This document shows positions 15,955-23,824 of a DNA stretch of 64,000 nt, in pieces. The notes below the pieces were generated by a model. That model did not search any database. It was not told the origin of the DNA and saw only the letters and a program-made list of their open reading frames with translations. A program made the translations under genes and the position numbers. Source of the DNA: Streptomyces sp. TSRI0281. GTDB taxonomy: Bacteria; Actinomycetota; Actinomycetes; Streptomycetales; Streptomycetaceae. Each line of letters begins with the position of its first letter. The first letter of the stretch is position 1. The stretch is taken from the NCBI RefSeq assembly GCF_001905125.1, contig NZ_LWLE01000034.1, positions 470,791-534,790 on the forward strand. The letters are read 5' to 3'.

Positions 15955-16377
15955 ATGGTGGAGACCGGAGCGGGCTATCTGCCCGCGTACGCCGAGACGC
16001 TGCCGAGGTCCGCCGGATGTGTTGGTGATGCCCGGCGGCTGGTCGCGCTGGCCCTCGACGTGTGGGGTCTCGACGAGATCCGGGACGCCGCCGAACTCGT
16101 TGTCAGCGAACTGATGACGAACGCCGTCCTGCACGCGGCCCGGGACTCGGTCCGCGTGACCGTGACGCATCTCGGAGAGGGCCGGGTCCAGGTCGTGGTG
16201 ACCGACATGTCGAAGGAACTCCCGACGTACCGGGTCGCCGATGCCGACCAGAAGTCCGGGCGCGGCCTGGGGATCGTGGACGCGCTGAGCGTCGGCCGGT
16301 GGGGCGTCGCCCCGGTGCGCTGGGGGAAGAGAGTGTGGGCCGTTCTGGGCCCGGTTGAGGTAGGGCTCGGTGAGTGA
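15955..16377 (+). CDS. ATP-binding protein, RsbW/SpoIIAB-like
   Basis: The 140-residue product has a GHKL ATPase fold of the anti-sigma regulatory type: SAGCVGDARRLVALALDVWGL, the N box AELVVSELMTNAVLHA, VQVVVTDMSKELP and the G box SGRGLGIVDALS, then a final strand WGKRVWAVL. Streptomyces have dozens of these, usually without a sigma factor beside them and often next to XRE/DUF397 genes, as here. Possible role: phosphorylating or sequestering a partner protein. A longer start at 15604 or 15874 cannot be excluded. The end overlaps a 28-residue gene. Confidence 0.75.
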   Translation: MVETGAGYLPAYAETLPRSAGCVGDARRLVALALDVWGLDEIRDAAELVVSELMTNAVLHAARDSVRVTVTHLGEGRVQVVVTDMSKELPTYRVADADQKSGRGLGIVDALSVGRWGVAPVRWGKRVWAVLGPVEVGLGE

Positions 16378-16456
16378 GCGCACGCAGCAGCTCCTCTACT
16401 GGACGTCCCTGGCCGCGCTTCTCGCGGCTCTCTATCTCGGCATCACGAGCAACTGA
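16370..16456 (+). CDS. 28-residue single-helix membrane peptide
   Basis: A GTG inside the last codons of the ATP-binding gene starts a 28-codon frame: polar SERTQQ, then one hydrophobic helix LLYWTSLAALLAALYLGITSN. The 8-base overlap and GGTGAG spacing suggest coupled translation, and the composition is a clean membrane-spanning peptide. It might anchor or modulate its neighbour. It is below usual gene-calling size and could be missed or spurious. Confidence 0.45.
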   Translation: MSERTQQLLYWTSLAALLAALYLGITSN

Positions 16457-16540
16457 ACGCGCCGATGCGCTGGTTGCGATATCGAGCTGCGCCCCGAGCG
16501 CGCGGCCGACACCCAACACGACCCCAGAACGGAGCAAATG

Positions 16541-17746
16541 ATGACGCTGACCACGAGCGGGGACACGGTGGTGAACGCGGACCCGCTGTACGCGGCAAGC
16601 CGGCGGACCATCGCCCTCGCGGCCGAGGACATGTGGCCGGGGAGAGGCGCTGTCCTCGGTCCGCAGTGCCCGAGCGTTACCTCCTACGTCTGCCAGGTCA
16701 CGGTCGACGGCGAGACGCACTTTGCGAAGTACGGGTGGCTGAGCGCCTCCCTGGTGTCCGTCCTGCGCGGCGCCAAGGGGATGTGGGAAGAAGTGCAAGA
16801 GGCACAGCACCTGTACGTCAGGAGCGCCGACCTGGTGACGTTGAGGGAGCACCAGCACCTCAGGTTTCTTCACCAGCTCGACCGGCCCCGGGTCTGCGAT
16901 ACAGAGGGGGTCCGGGCTGGGGTCCTGTTCACTCGGGCGGTGCCGGGGACGACGGTCGCCGAGGAGCTGACGGTCCGACCCTGGGACACGGGCGCCTTAC
17001 TGGACTCGGTGCTGCTGTCGCTGAAGACCCTGCACGGGCCGGAGGGGGCGCAGTATCTGCGTGGGGCGTGGCCGATCACCGAGCGGTCGATAACGGACGT
17101 GTTCCTGCGCAAGTTCAAAGGCCCGACCGCAGCCCGGTACATCGCTGGCCTCGGCAGGGACAGCGGGCTTCCGGAGGACGAGCGCCTGGCGGTCGTCGAC
17201 CTGGTCGCGAACGGGGCCCGTCGACTGCTGCGGCTCGCGGCTGCGATCAGCCCACGGCACAAGATCGCTGTGTTCGGGGACCTCAAGCCCGAGCACGTCT
17301 ACCTCGCCGGCCACCGGCTGACGTTCATCGACCCGGCGCTTCACTGGGCGGCTGGACCGCAGCCAGATATCGCGAAGCTCTGCGGGCGGTCGCTCCTGCT
17401 GGCCCTGTGCCACCACGAGCTGCGAACCGAACAGCAGATCACAGAGGGCGTATGGGCGACGCTGGGCCGCTTCTTCGCGCACCGGCCGAAGGCCGAGCGG
17501 CTTGAGCAGATCCGGGAGGTCATGGTCCTCTCACTGATGGACCTGCTGAACATTTTGAGCACCTGCCTGAGCGCCCCGGCGGACCTCCCGCTGACGGCCA
17601 GCCAGCGGGCGCTGGTGTCTTACGGGCGCCGAATCGCGACGGTCATCGAGCGGGTGAGTGGCCTTCTCATTGGGTCGATGTCTGGGCTCGGCCTGCTGGA
17701 CGCGGTTTTCGCCGAGGTCGAGAACACCACGTGGGACCTGCGGTGA
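16541..17746 (+). CDS. Aminoglycoside-phosphotransferase-fold kinase
   Basis: The 401-residue protein carries a kinase-like fold of the APH/choline-kinase type. Seen are a FAKYGWLSAS-type lysine in the N-lobe (near residue 65), a helical C-lobe, the catalytic loop IAVFGDLKPEHVYL (HGD.N-like, with F and H replacing H and N) and the metal motif LTFIDPALHW. Substrate unknown; a small molecule is typical. Two ATGs (16538, 16541) are possible; the second is 6 bases past GGAG. It is the first gene of an apparent three-gene operon, sharing a GTGA overlap with the dehydrogenase. Confidence 0.7.
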   Translation: MTLTTSGDTVVNADPLYAASRRTIALAAEDMWPGRGAVLGPQCPSVTSYVCQVTVDGETHFAKYGWLSASLVSVLRGAKGMWEEVQEAQHLYVRSADLVTLREHQHLRFLHQLDRPRVCDTEGVRAGVLFTRAVPGTTVAEELTVRPWDTGALLDSVLLSLKTLHGPEGAQYLRGAWPITERSITDVFLRKFKGPTAARYIAGLGRDSGLPEDERLAVVDLVANGARRLLRLAAAISPRHKIAVFGDLKPEHVYLAGHRLTFIDPALHWAAGPQPDIAKLCGRSLLLALCHHELRTEQQITEGVWATLGRFFAHRPKAERLEQIREVMVLSLMDLLNILSTCLSAPADLPLTASQRALVSYGRRIATVIERVSGLLIGSMSGLGLLDAVFAEVENTTWDLR

Positions 17747-18648
17747 CGGGCCCGGTGGTGGGCGTCGTCGGGGCGGGTGCGGTCGGGCAGGTACTCACGG
17801 CCGGGCTGGTGTCCATAGCGCTGTCCGACAGGCTCCTCGTCGTTACCAGGCGGCTGGAGCAGGCGCACGGCTTGGCCGCCGACCTCCAGGACCTCGGGGC
17901 GGCCGTCGGGTCGCTGACACGGGTCGAGGCGGCCGACGCCGCCGATCTCCACGCCTGCGACGCCGTGGTGATCGCCCTCCGCGTGAGCTTCACGAACACC
18001 GCGGCACAGGACATCCGCCGTGGTGGTGCTGCTGCGAATGCACCCGCGCTCGATAGCCTGGCCCGCAGTCTGCGCGGGTACGGCGGCAGCGTCCTCGTCG
18101 TCACGAACCCGGTGGACCTGATGTCCCGCCGCTTCGCCGAGGCATCCGGGTGTGCCCGGGTGTACGGGGTCGGATCGGGCCTGGACTCGGCCCGCTACCG
18201 GCTTCTCCTGGCCCGGTACGCCCAGGTCTCCCCGGACCGAGTGCACGGCCACGTCATCGGCGAGCACGGCGACCAGGCCGTCCCCTGCGCCTCGACCACG
18301 ACCGTCAACGACCGTCCCGCCGACGTCCCGATCCGCGAGGTCACGGACGACCTCCAGGCCCGGCCGGCGTTGATCCGGGACGGCATCGGCCGCACCCGCT
18401 GCGGGCCTGCCGGTGCCGTACTGTCCGCGCTCCGCAAGGTCCTCGGCCTGGTCGACGGGGTCGAGGAGCTGTCCGTGCCGTACGGCGACGTCTGGCTCGG
18501 CATCCCCATGCGCTTCACCGGCGGCACGGCCGTGCCCTGTCTGCCGCCCCTCACCCGTTTCGAGCGCCTGCGTCTGGACTCTGCTGCCAGCAGTCTCCGC
18601 GACGCCTACACCCGATTGCCCTCCCTCTCCGAAAGGATCCCCTCGTGA
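17743..18648 (+). CDS. Lactate/malate dehydrogenase-family oxidoreductase
   Basis: The 301-residue protein has a Rossmann fold with VGVVGAGAVGQ at the N terminus, VVTNPVDLMS, and the LDH catalytic-histidine motif GHVIGEHGDQAVP. These are the diagnostic elements of L-lactate/malate dehydrogenases, so an NAD-dependent 2-hydroxyacid/2-oxoacid reaction is likely. The loop that contacts substrate (VSFTNTAAQDI) is unlike classical LDH, so the substrate may be different. The GTG at 17743 overlaps the previous stop; an earlier GTG at 17731 is possible. The stop overlaps the next start (GTGA). Confidence 0.8.
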   Translation: MTGPVVGVVGAGAVGQVLTAGLVSIALSDRLLVVTRRLEQAHGLAADLQDLGAAVGSLTRVEAADAADLHACDAVVIALRVSFTNTAAQDIRRGGAAANAPALDSLARSLRGYGGSVLVVTNPVDLMSRRFAEASGCARVYGVGSGLDSARYRLLLARYAQVSPDRVHGHVIGEHGDQAVPCASTTTVNDRPADVPIREVTDDLQARPALIRDGIGRTRCGPAGAVLSALRKVLGLVDGVEELSVPYGDVWLGIPMRFTGGTAVPCLPPLTRFERLRLDSAASSLRDAYTRLPSLSERIPS

Positions 18649-19784
18649 TCAGTGCTACCCGGCTTGAGGCCGCCACCGCGGTCGTCACCGTGCAAAGCAA
18701 CAGCCCGGAGGTGACCAACTGGGCCCAGCGGTACTTCGGCCCGTGGTGGAACGCCACCTCCGTGGACCCGACGACGGTGTGCGCCGGGGCCGTCGTCTCC
18801 GCTGACGTCGACCGCGACCAGTACGAAGAGCTGACCCACCTCGTCCACGACGGCCGCGACACCAAGGGGGTCGACTACGCGAAGAACCTGCTGCTGCTGG
18901 CCCGTGATGGCGAGGACATCATCGCGACGTCGCCGGACGAGTGGATCGCGTACCGCAGTACCCCGGCCACTGGCCGCCTCGTTCTCGTCGGCGCCCACTC
19001 GATGACGCTCGCCCTGGCCGCCGCGCGTCTCGCCCGCGAGTCCGTCCGGGGGCAGCTCCTGCGAGATGGGTGGGCAGTGCTTCACTCCTCCGCCGTCGTC
19101 CGGCCAGCCGACGGGGCGACGCTGCTTGCCTTCGGCGACAAGGGGGCCGGGAAGACGACGACGGCGCTGCTCCTCGCCTCGAACGGCTGGCAGCTCCTCG
19201 CCAACGACCGGGTGCTTGTTCGGCCGACCGGCGAGCGTGACGTCGAGGTCGTGCCGTGGCCGTCGGCCGCCGCGCTCGGCCTCGGCCTGGTCCAGGCGCT
19301 CGGCTGGGACGTCGGCGCACGCGAGCACCTGCGGGCCGGCGGAAGCTTTCATCCGACGCAGCACCAGTCGGTGACGGAGGCGCTCCTCGGTGGTGACTTC
19401 ACGCCGCTGTGGGAGACCGCCGAGCGGAAGCGGGAGCGGAAGGTCCAGGTGTTCCCGGACCAGTTCCCCGCCCTCTTCGGCGTGCAGCTCGCCGACGGCG
19501 GCCGCGCAGCTGGCCTCCTCTTCCCCCAGGTCGACGCCGATGCGGCACCGGGTGTCGTCGACGGCACCCGGACGCTCGCCGAGGCGGACTTCATGTCGGG
19601 GAAGGCGGAGGACCGGTACCCGGACGTCTTCGAGCTGGCGCAGGGCGTGGACGGTGGCGGCCGGGCGAGCGCCCGTGCGGAAGTCGCGGACCGTCTCGCC
19701 GCGCTGCCCCACCGGGCCGTCCGGTTGAGCCACGACGTCCCGGCGAGCGCCGCCGTGCTGGGCAAGGTCGCCGCGACGATCTGA
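18645..19784 (+). CDS. HPr kinase-like P-loop protein
   Basis: The 379-residue protein has an N-terminal domain of unknown type (about residues 1-140) and a C-terminal domain with LLRDGWAVLHSSAVVRP, the P-loop LAFGDKGAGKTTTALLLAS and LLANDRVLVRP, the arrangement of the catalytic domain of HPr kinase/phosphorylase-related proteins (the ND motif corresponds to the D that binds metal). Such stand-alone relatives phosphorylate peptides or small molecules in some natural-product clusters; others are orphan. No HPr or RiPP cyclase is nearby. The GTG overlaps the dehydrogenase stop by four bases, so the three genes are one translation-coupled unit. Confidence 0.7.
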   Translation: MISATRLEAATAVVTVQSNSPEVTNWAQRYFGPWWNATSVDPTTVCAGAVVSADVDRDQYEELTHLVHDGRDTKGVDYAKNLLLLARDGEDIIATSPDEWIAYRSTPATGRLVLVGAHSMTLALAAARLARESVRGQLLRDGWAVLHSSAVVRPADGATLLAFGDKGAGKTTTALLLASNGWQLLANDRVLVRPTGERDVEVVPWPSAAALGLGLVQALGWDVGAREHLRAGGSFHPTQHQSVTEALLGGDFTPLWETAERKRERKVQVFPDQFPALFGVQLADGGRAAGLLFPQVDADAAPGVVDGTRTLAEADFMSGKAEDRYPDVFELAQGVDGGGRASARAEVADRLAALPHRAVRLSHDVPASAAVLGKVAATI

Positions 19785-19910
19785 CTCGGCCTCAGCGGGC
19801 CGCCGGCGAGAAGCCGAGCGGCGGATACCGGAAATCACCGGCGCGCTGTTCCCGGAACCTCGATCATCAATACCGTCCGTCACACCAGCACTACCAGAGG
19901 AGGGGTCGAG

Positions 19911-20090
19911 TTGGTACAGAAGCCGAACTGGCGCACCAGCAGCTACACCAAGACCGGCAACTGTGTCGAGGTCGCCGACAACGCGAAGGTCGTACTGATC
20001 AGAGACACGAAAAACCGTAAGGCAGGCACGCTGAGCATGCCGACGGGCCCGTGGAAAGCCTTCGTGGAGTTCTCGAAGAACGCCCTGTAG
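19911..20090 (+). CDS. DUF397 protein
   Basis: The 59-residue product (NWRTSSYTKTGNCVEVADN, VVLIRDTKNRKAGTLSMP, WKAFVEFSKN) is a clear DUF397 member. These small proteins bind and modulate partner XRE/DUF5753 regulators in Streptomyces (WhiJ/BldB-like systems), and one such regulator lies 1 kb downstream. Start is TTG, 6 bases after a strong GAGGAGGGG site; no ATG or GTG is available in frame. Confidence 0.85.
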   Translation: MVQKPNWRTSSYTKTGNCVEVADNAKVVLIRDTKNRKAGTLSMPTGPWKAFVEFSKNAL

Positions 20091-20256
20091 CGCAGCTCCT
20101 TCGGGGCTGGCCCGGTCCGGGCTAGGCGGACGCAGGAGCACGGGGCCACGAATCGGTGGACCCGCACCGCCGGTCATCCTAGCCCGGGTCGCAGACGCGA
20201 TCCGGAGCCATCCCAGACGGGACGAGACCGCACATCCAGCCTATTTCGGCGCACTG

Positions 20257-20284
20257 TTGACCGCGGCAGCGGCCTCGGTACGGT
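20257..20284 (+). promoter_or_regulatory. Sigma-70-type promoter upstream of the DUF6879 gene
   Basis: TTGACC (20257-20262), 16 bases, TACGGT (20279-20284), followed 21 bases later by a strong CACAGGAGG ribosome site and the ATG at 20312. Confidence 0.6.
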
Positions 20285-20311
20285 GCGCGCCACATCTCAC
20301 AGGAGGTTCCG

Positions 20312-21043
20312 ATGACCCGACACCTGCGTAAGGTCGGCACCAACAGCGGCAACGACGGATGCCCGACCCTGTACGAAGTGGCCGGAGACAGGTTCGTCGT
20401 CCAGGGCGACCGCGTCACCGACCCTGGCGAACTCGCCCAGCTCGACAATTTCACCGAGGCTGAAGGGGCGGTCGCTGTGCCCCGGGAGCTGCTCGCGAAC
20501 TTCGGCCCGAAGGAACCGGTCCGCGTGCCGCAGATGATCAGCTTCGAGGACTTCGGCGGCATGTTCGCCAAGGTCAAGCACTCCGCGTGGAGGCTGGAGT
20601 CCCGCCTCCGGTACGCGTCCGACGAGGACACGGACACCTACCGCCAGTTCGCTGCCGGCGAGCCCGTGACGTGGGACCTTGAGGACCCGTGGTGCACCAA
20701 CCGCCGCGAGCAGACCGCACGGGGCGTGCGGTTCGAGCGGGTGCGGATCCTGGATGAGCCGTCGACGCCGGGACAGCTGTACCTCCTGGACAACGCCCGC
20801 CGGAACACCGCGGTCGGCGAGGACATCCGCATCCTGCCCCGGTCGCAGGCCGAGGAACTGCACTTGCCGGTGGAAGATTTCTGGATCTTCGACAGCCGCG
20901 TCGTTGCGCTGCTGCTCCACGACGGCGAGGACAACCTCCTCGGCGTTGAGCTGATCACGAACCCAGTCGAGGTGCTGCGGTACGCGCAGGTCCGCGAGGC
21001 GGCCTGGCACCATGCCGTCCCGCACGACCAGGCGCAGCGGTAG
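20312..21043 (+). CDS. DUF6879 protein with N-terminal MTRHLR domain
   Basis: Residues 1-70 (MTRHLRKVGTNSGNDGCPTLYEV, FVVQGDRVTD) look like a small Streptomyces domain that I recall also as a separate protein; residues about 75-243 have the DUF6879 pattern: FEDFGGMFAKVKHSAWRLE, FAAGEPVTWDLEDPWC, RGVRFERVRILDEPSTPGQLYLL, GEDIRILPRSQAEELHLPVEDFWIFDS. DUF6879 genes regularly accompany DUF397 and DUF5753 regulators. It is probably cotranscribed with the regulator that starts 9 bases after its stop. Molecular role unknown. Confidence 0.8.
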   Translation: MTRHLRKVGTNSGNDGCPTLYEVAGDRFVVQGDRVTDPGELAQLDNFTEAEGAVAVPRELLANFGPKEPVRVPQMISFEDFGGMFAKVKHSAWRLESRLRYASDEDTDTYRQFAAGEPVTWDLEDPWCTNRREQTARGVRFERVRILDEPSTPGQLYLLDNARRNTAVGEDIRILPRSQAEELHLPVEDFWIFDSRVVALLLHDGEDNLLGVELITNPVEVLRYAQVREAAWHHAVPHDQAQR

Positions 21044-21052
21044 CTTCGACAT

Positions 21053-21889
21053 GTGAGCACGGACTATCAGCAGGCCCGGGAATCCCTCGGCACGCGGCTT
21101 CGAGAACTGCGTGCCGGGGTCACGGGCCGGGAGCTGGCCGCGCGGCTGGGGTGGACGCAGTCCAAGGTTTCCAAGATCGAGACCGGGCGGCAGACCGCGA
21201 CCGCCGAGGACCTGACGGCGTGGGCCGAGGCGACCGGGCACCCGGCGGTCGCCGGTGAACTCCTGTCTCGGCTAGAGGGGCTGGAGTCCCACACCCGGTC
21301 GTGGCGTCGGCAGCTTCGGGCCGGGCACCGTCCGGTCCAGGACGCCCTGCTGGTGGAGTACGAGCGCTCGACCGTGTTGCGGGCCTGGCAGAGCTCCATG
21401 GTGGTCGGCCTGCTCCAGACTCCGGACTACGCCCGCTCCGTGTTCACCCGCTTCGCCGACCTGCACCGGTCTCCTCGGGACATAGACGATGCGGTGCGCG
21501 CGCGGATGCGTAGGCAGGAGCTGCTGTACCAGCCCGGCCGGGTGTTCCACATCATCATGTGGGAGGCCGCGCTGCACGCCGGGGTGTGCCCACCTGCCGT
21601 GCTCGCCGCGCAGTTGGACCGGCTCGTCGGCATCCTCGGCCTGGACACTGTGCGCCTCGGGATCGTCCCGTACGGCGCCCAGGTCGCCGTCCCGCCCGGC
21701 AACAGCTTCTGGCTGTACGACGACCGTCTGACGATCGTGGAGGACTGGCACGCGGAGCTGTGGCTCGACGACCCGGACAGCGTGAACGTGTACAAGCGGG
21801 TGTGGGACGCGCTCAACGCGGCGGCCGTGTACGGGTCGACGGCGCACCGGCTGATCAGCAGGGCGCGGGCACAGGTAGACCGCCCGTGA
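21053..21889 (+). CDS. XRE regulator with DUF5753 sensor domain
   Basis: The 278-residue protein has an N-terminal helix-turn-helix (LGTRLRELRAGVTGRELAARLGWTQSKVSKIETGRQTA, about residues 10-50) and a DUF5753 domain (about 95-270) with YERSTVLRAWQSSMVVGLLQTPDYARSV, RQELLY.PGRVFHIIMWEAAL and the typical NSFWLYD.R..IVEDWHAELWL. It is the DNA-binding half of a DUF397/DUF5753 pair. The symmetric GAGAATCA sites right after its stop could be its operators on the next gene. GTG start, overlapping upstream spacing of 9 bases. Confidence 0.9.
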   Translation: MSTDYQQARESLGTRLRELRAGVTGRELAARLGWTQSKVSKIETGRQTATAEDLTAWAEATGHPAVAGELLSRLEGLESHTRSWRRQLRAGHRPVQDALLVEYERSTVLRAWQSSMVVGLLQTPDYARSVFTRFADLHRSPRDIDDAVRARMRRQELLYQPGRVFHIIMWEAALHAGVCPPAVLAAQLDRLVGILGLDTVRLGIVPYGAQVAVPPGNSFWLYDDRLTIVEDWHAELWLDDPDSVNVYKRVWDALNAAAVYGSTAHRLISRARAQVDRP

Positions 21890-21897
21890 GCATCACC

Positions 21898-21955
21898 GAG
21901 AATCACTGATCGGGCCCGGCGAATAATCGAGAATCAGACTCTCCGCTGATTCTCG
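21898..21955. promoter_or_regulatory. Three GAGAATCA boxes, candidate XRE operator
   Basis: GAGAATCA occurs at 21898-21905 and 21929-21936 and inverted (TGATTCTC) at 21947-21954; the last two make the 10-bp inverted repeat CGAGAATCAG / CTGATTCTCG. It lies between the XRE gene stop and the next gene start (21977), so it is either an operator or that regulator's terminator. Confidence 0.5.
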
Positions 21956-21976
21956 GTGCTCCCTACGGTTCAGATC

Positions 21977-22429
21977 ATGGCCCCACGAACCCGTCACGCG
22001 GGCACGGATTGGCTTGCCACCTGCGCCCCGGACCCCGCTTTTGTGCGACGCCGGTGGGCAGGTGCCCAGCTCGCTCCGATACCCGTAGGCCGCTCCTGGC
22101 TGGTCGCCGAGACGACCCTGACCCGGACGATGGACGCGATGGAGCGCGTCGGATCTGACCGCCTGGGCCCCGTGCTCGTCCACCCCGAGGCCGACCTTGC
22201 GTGGTGGCTGGTCCCGCTCGACGGGGACCAGGAGCTCGCCGACGTCGGAGTCCTGACCATCCGTACTGAGCCGTGGACGCTGCTGTGTCCGCCGGCTCAC
22301 GAGTATCTGAACGGCTGCGGATGGCTGGAGAACCCTGACGGTTCGGGCCGACTGACCGATCCGGCCGCTCTGGGCGCCGCGTTCGGTCCGGGCGGGCCGC
22401 TGCGCCTGCCGGTCTCTGAGTTCGTGTGA
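21977..22429 (+). CDS. Hypothetical protein
   Basis: The 150-residue product (DWLATCAPDPAFVRRRW, APIPVGRSWLVAE, VLVHPEADLAWWLVPLD, ELADVGVLTIRTEPW) has a mixed alpha/beta pattern that I have seen in Streptomyces accessory regions without a known function. The ATG at 21977 is preceded by weak ribosome signal; the frame opens 21 bases earlier. Its promoter probably lies among the GAGAATCA boxes. Confidence 0.6.
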   Translation: MAPRTRHAGTDWLATCAPDPAFVRRRWAGAQLAPIPVGRSWLVAETTLTRTMDAMERVGSDRLGPVLVHPEADLAWWLVPLDGDQELADVGVLTIRTEPWTLLCPPAHEYLNGCGWLENPDGSGRLTDPAALGAAFGPGGPLRLPVSEFV

Positions 22430-22469
22430 GAAGCCCGGCGGCTGAACTCCGCTTAAGGGAAGGATAGGT

Positions 22470-22742
22470 GTGATCGTGACCACTGGAGCCGAACGGCTCG
22501 TCCCTGCCGAGGACCGCCACCAGGCGAGCACCCGGCAGAAGCCGCTTCCGAAGGTCATCGAACTGACCATGGATCAGCAGCAGGGTACGCACTGCGTGTG
22601 GTGCGCGGCGCCGCTCGGCACCGATCTGGGTGTCGACCTCGGCGAACAGCGGGTCCGGCCCCCAACCGGTGCCACGTACTTGTGGTTCCCCCGCGAATGC
22701 GTGGATGCCCTCGCTTGCTCCGGGCGGAAGGCGGGCCAGTGA
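22470..22742 (+). CDS. Hypothetical protein with CVWC motif
   Basis: The 90-residue protein has a variable N terminus and then HCVWCAAPLG, GVDLGEQ and WFPRECVDALACSG. The CxxC plus later C..C spacing suggests one small zinc-binding fold. GTG start after AAGGGAAGG. It shares a base with the next gene (TGATG), the first of a string of overlapping small genes up to 23824. Confidence 0.5.
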   Translation: MIVTTGAERLVPAEDRHQASTRQKPLPKVIELTMDQQQGTHCVWCAAPLGTDLGVDLGEQRVRPPTGATYLWFPRECVDALACSGRKAGQ

Positions 22743-22897
22743 TGGCGTCGATAGGGAGGCAGATCGCGGTCCGTCCCTCGGACCGTGCGTATCAGACGTA
22801 TCTCGGGCACACCCTGTCGTGCGAGGACTGCCGTGCGGGGGAGAGGTGCGCGACCGTCATACGGCTCGGCCGGGCCTGGCGGAAGGAACGCCGATGA
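22742..22897 (+). CDS. Hypothetical 51-residue protein
   Basis: Small basic protein (RPSDRAYQTYLGHTLSCEDCRAGERCATVIRLGRAWRKERR) with a CEDC...C cysteine trio. ATG overlaps the previous stop by one base and its own stop overlaps the next ATG by four. No family recognised. Confidence 0.5.
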   Translation: MASIGRQIAVRPSDRAYQTYLGHTLSCEDCRAGERCATVIRLGRAWRKERR

Positions 22898-23064
22898 CTT
22901 CCCGGGGCGAGGCTTGGGACCCCGAGCGCGGGCCTACGGTCCTGCGGCGGGGCGCCCCGACGCGAACGCCCACCCGCCCCACAGCTCGGATTGCCGCCCG
23001 ACGACGCACAGCAAGGCCCAGCTGCGACGGCTGCTTGATGGCGTGCTGCGCGAGTACCCGGTGA
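22894..23064 (+). CDS. Small frame, possibly frameshifted
   Basis: The ATG is coupled to the previous gene by an ATGA overlap, and the start MTSRGEAWDPERGPTVLRR is plausible, but the rest is arginine/threonine-rich. In the neighbouring frame, ending at 23072, the C-terminal part reads SDCRPTTHSKAQLRRLLDGVLREYPV, which looks more like real protein. A single-base indel near 22950-23000 could have split one gene of about 58 codons. Confidence 0.3.
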   Translation: MTSRGEAWDPERGPTVLRRGAPTRTPTRPTARIAARRRTARPSCDGCLMACCASTR

Positions 23065-23148
23065 CCCGGTGAGCTGAACCCATTGCTCCAACAGCTCCCG
23101 CCCCGCCAAACGTGCGAGGGCGGGCCCAGCAACGATAGGAACCTACCC

Positions 23149-23265
23149 ATGGACAGCGAGTTCGTTCCCACCCCGCCCGCGACTGAGGAACAAGGCCAGG
23201 GGTGTGCCGCATGCGGCACCACGAAGGGCACCTGCCGCGATCCCCGCCGCCACGGGGTCATGTGA
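23149..23265 (+). CDS. Hypothetical 38-residue protein with CxxC motif
   Basis: Short acidic protein with one CAACGTTKGTCRDP cysteine cluster, suggestive of a small zinc knuckle. Start ATG at 23149 after GATAGGA; stop shared with the next gene (TGATG). Conserved-looking but unassigned. Confidence 0.4.
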   Translation: MDSEFVPTPPATEEQGQGCAACGTTKGTCRDPRRHGVM

Positions 23266-23483
23266 TGTCGGTTCGGGTTGCCTCGACCGAGGCGGAGAAG
23301 GACACGTTCCGGTGCGTGCCCGTGATCCTGAGCCTGTTCGGTGTCCGGGCGCGCTCTGACGGGCGTACGGGGCGTGCGGCTTGGCGGGTCCTCTCCCGGG
23401 AGCATCCCGTGCTCGTCTGGTTGCTGGTGGTGTACTGCGCGTGCCTCGTCCTCCTGGCGGTCGCGCCTGGTGGTGCCCTGTGA
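23265..23483 (+). CDS. Small membrane protein
   Basis: The 72-residue product has a polar N terminus and one hydrophobic helix near the C terminus (VLVWLLVVYCACLVLLAVAPGG), predicted as a single-pass membrane protein. It overlaps its neighbours at both ends, so is part of the same transcript. No family recognised. Confidence 0.45.
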   Translation: MSVRVASTEAEKDTFRCVPVILSLFGVRARSDGRTGRAAWRVLSREHPVLVWLLVVYCACLVLLAVAPGGAL

Positions 23484-23824
23484 CGGGGCAGATGGGCCAT
23501 CAGGTACCGATTGACGTGGCCGCCATGGAGCGCACCTGCGACATCGCCGAAGGCGTCGCAACCCGTGCCCTTGCCGGGCATGCGATCCCGACGGATGAGC
23601 AGGTGGATGCTCTGCGGGGTCTCTTGCATGGGCATCTGCGGCTCCTGGCGGAGGAAGTGCGCGTTCAAGGTTCTATGGGTCTCCCGTGCCTCGTGGCCGC
23701 CGTGCTCACCCTCGTAGAGGGACTGGTGGACGCACCTGAGCATCGTGGCGTTCTGGACCTTCTGGCGCCGCCCGCTGCCATCCGACTCCTTCTCACCCTG
23801 TGTGTGACCCCCGTGCGGCACTGA
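23480..23824 (+). CDS. DUF6415-like protein
   Basis: The 114-residue protein has the outline of DUF6415: VPIDVAAMERTCDIAEGVATRAL, then LRGLLHGHLRLLAEEV and a helical C terminus. Such proteins are frequent in Streptomyces accessory DNA and of unknown role. GTG start in a GTGA overlap with the membrane gene. An imperfect hairpin at about 23844-23879 follows its stop and may end this transcript. Confidence 0.55.
   Translation: MTGQMGHQVPIDVAAMERTCDIAEGVATRALAGHAIPTDEQVDALRGLLHGHLRLLAEEVRVQGSMGLPCLVAAVLTLVEGLVDAPEHRGVLDLLAPPAAIRLLLTLCVTPVRH

Noticed and set aside
15604..16377. A 257-residue start for the ATP-binding protein
   Set aside because: The extra N-terminal residues do not resemble any domain and the ribosome site is better at 15955; kept as an alternative only.
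16370..20090. A RiPP (lasso or thioether) biosynthetic cluster around the HPr-kinase-like gene
   Set aside because: No cyclase, leader peptidase, PqqD-like protein or ABC transporter is present, and the small peptide is a membrane helix, not a typical precursor.
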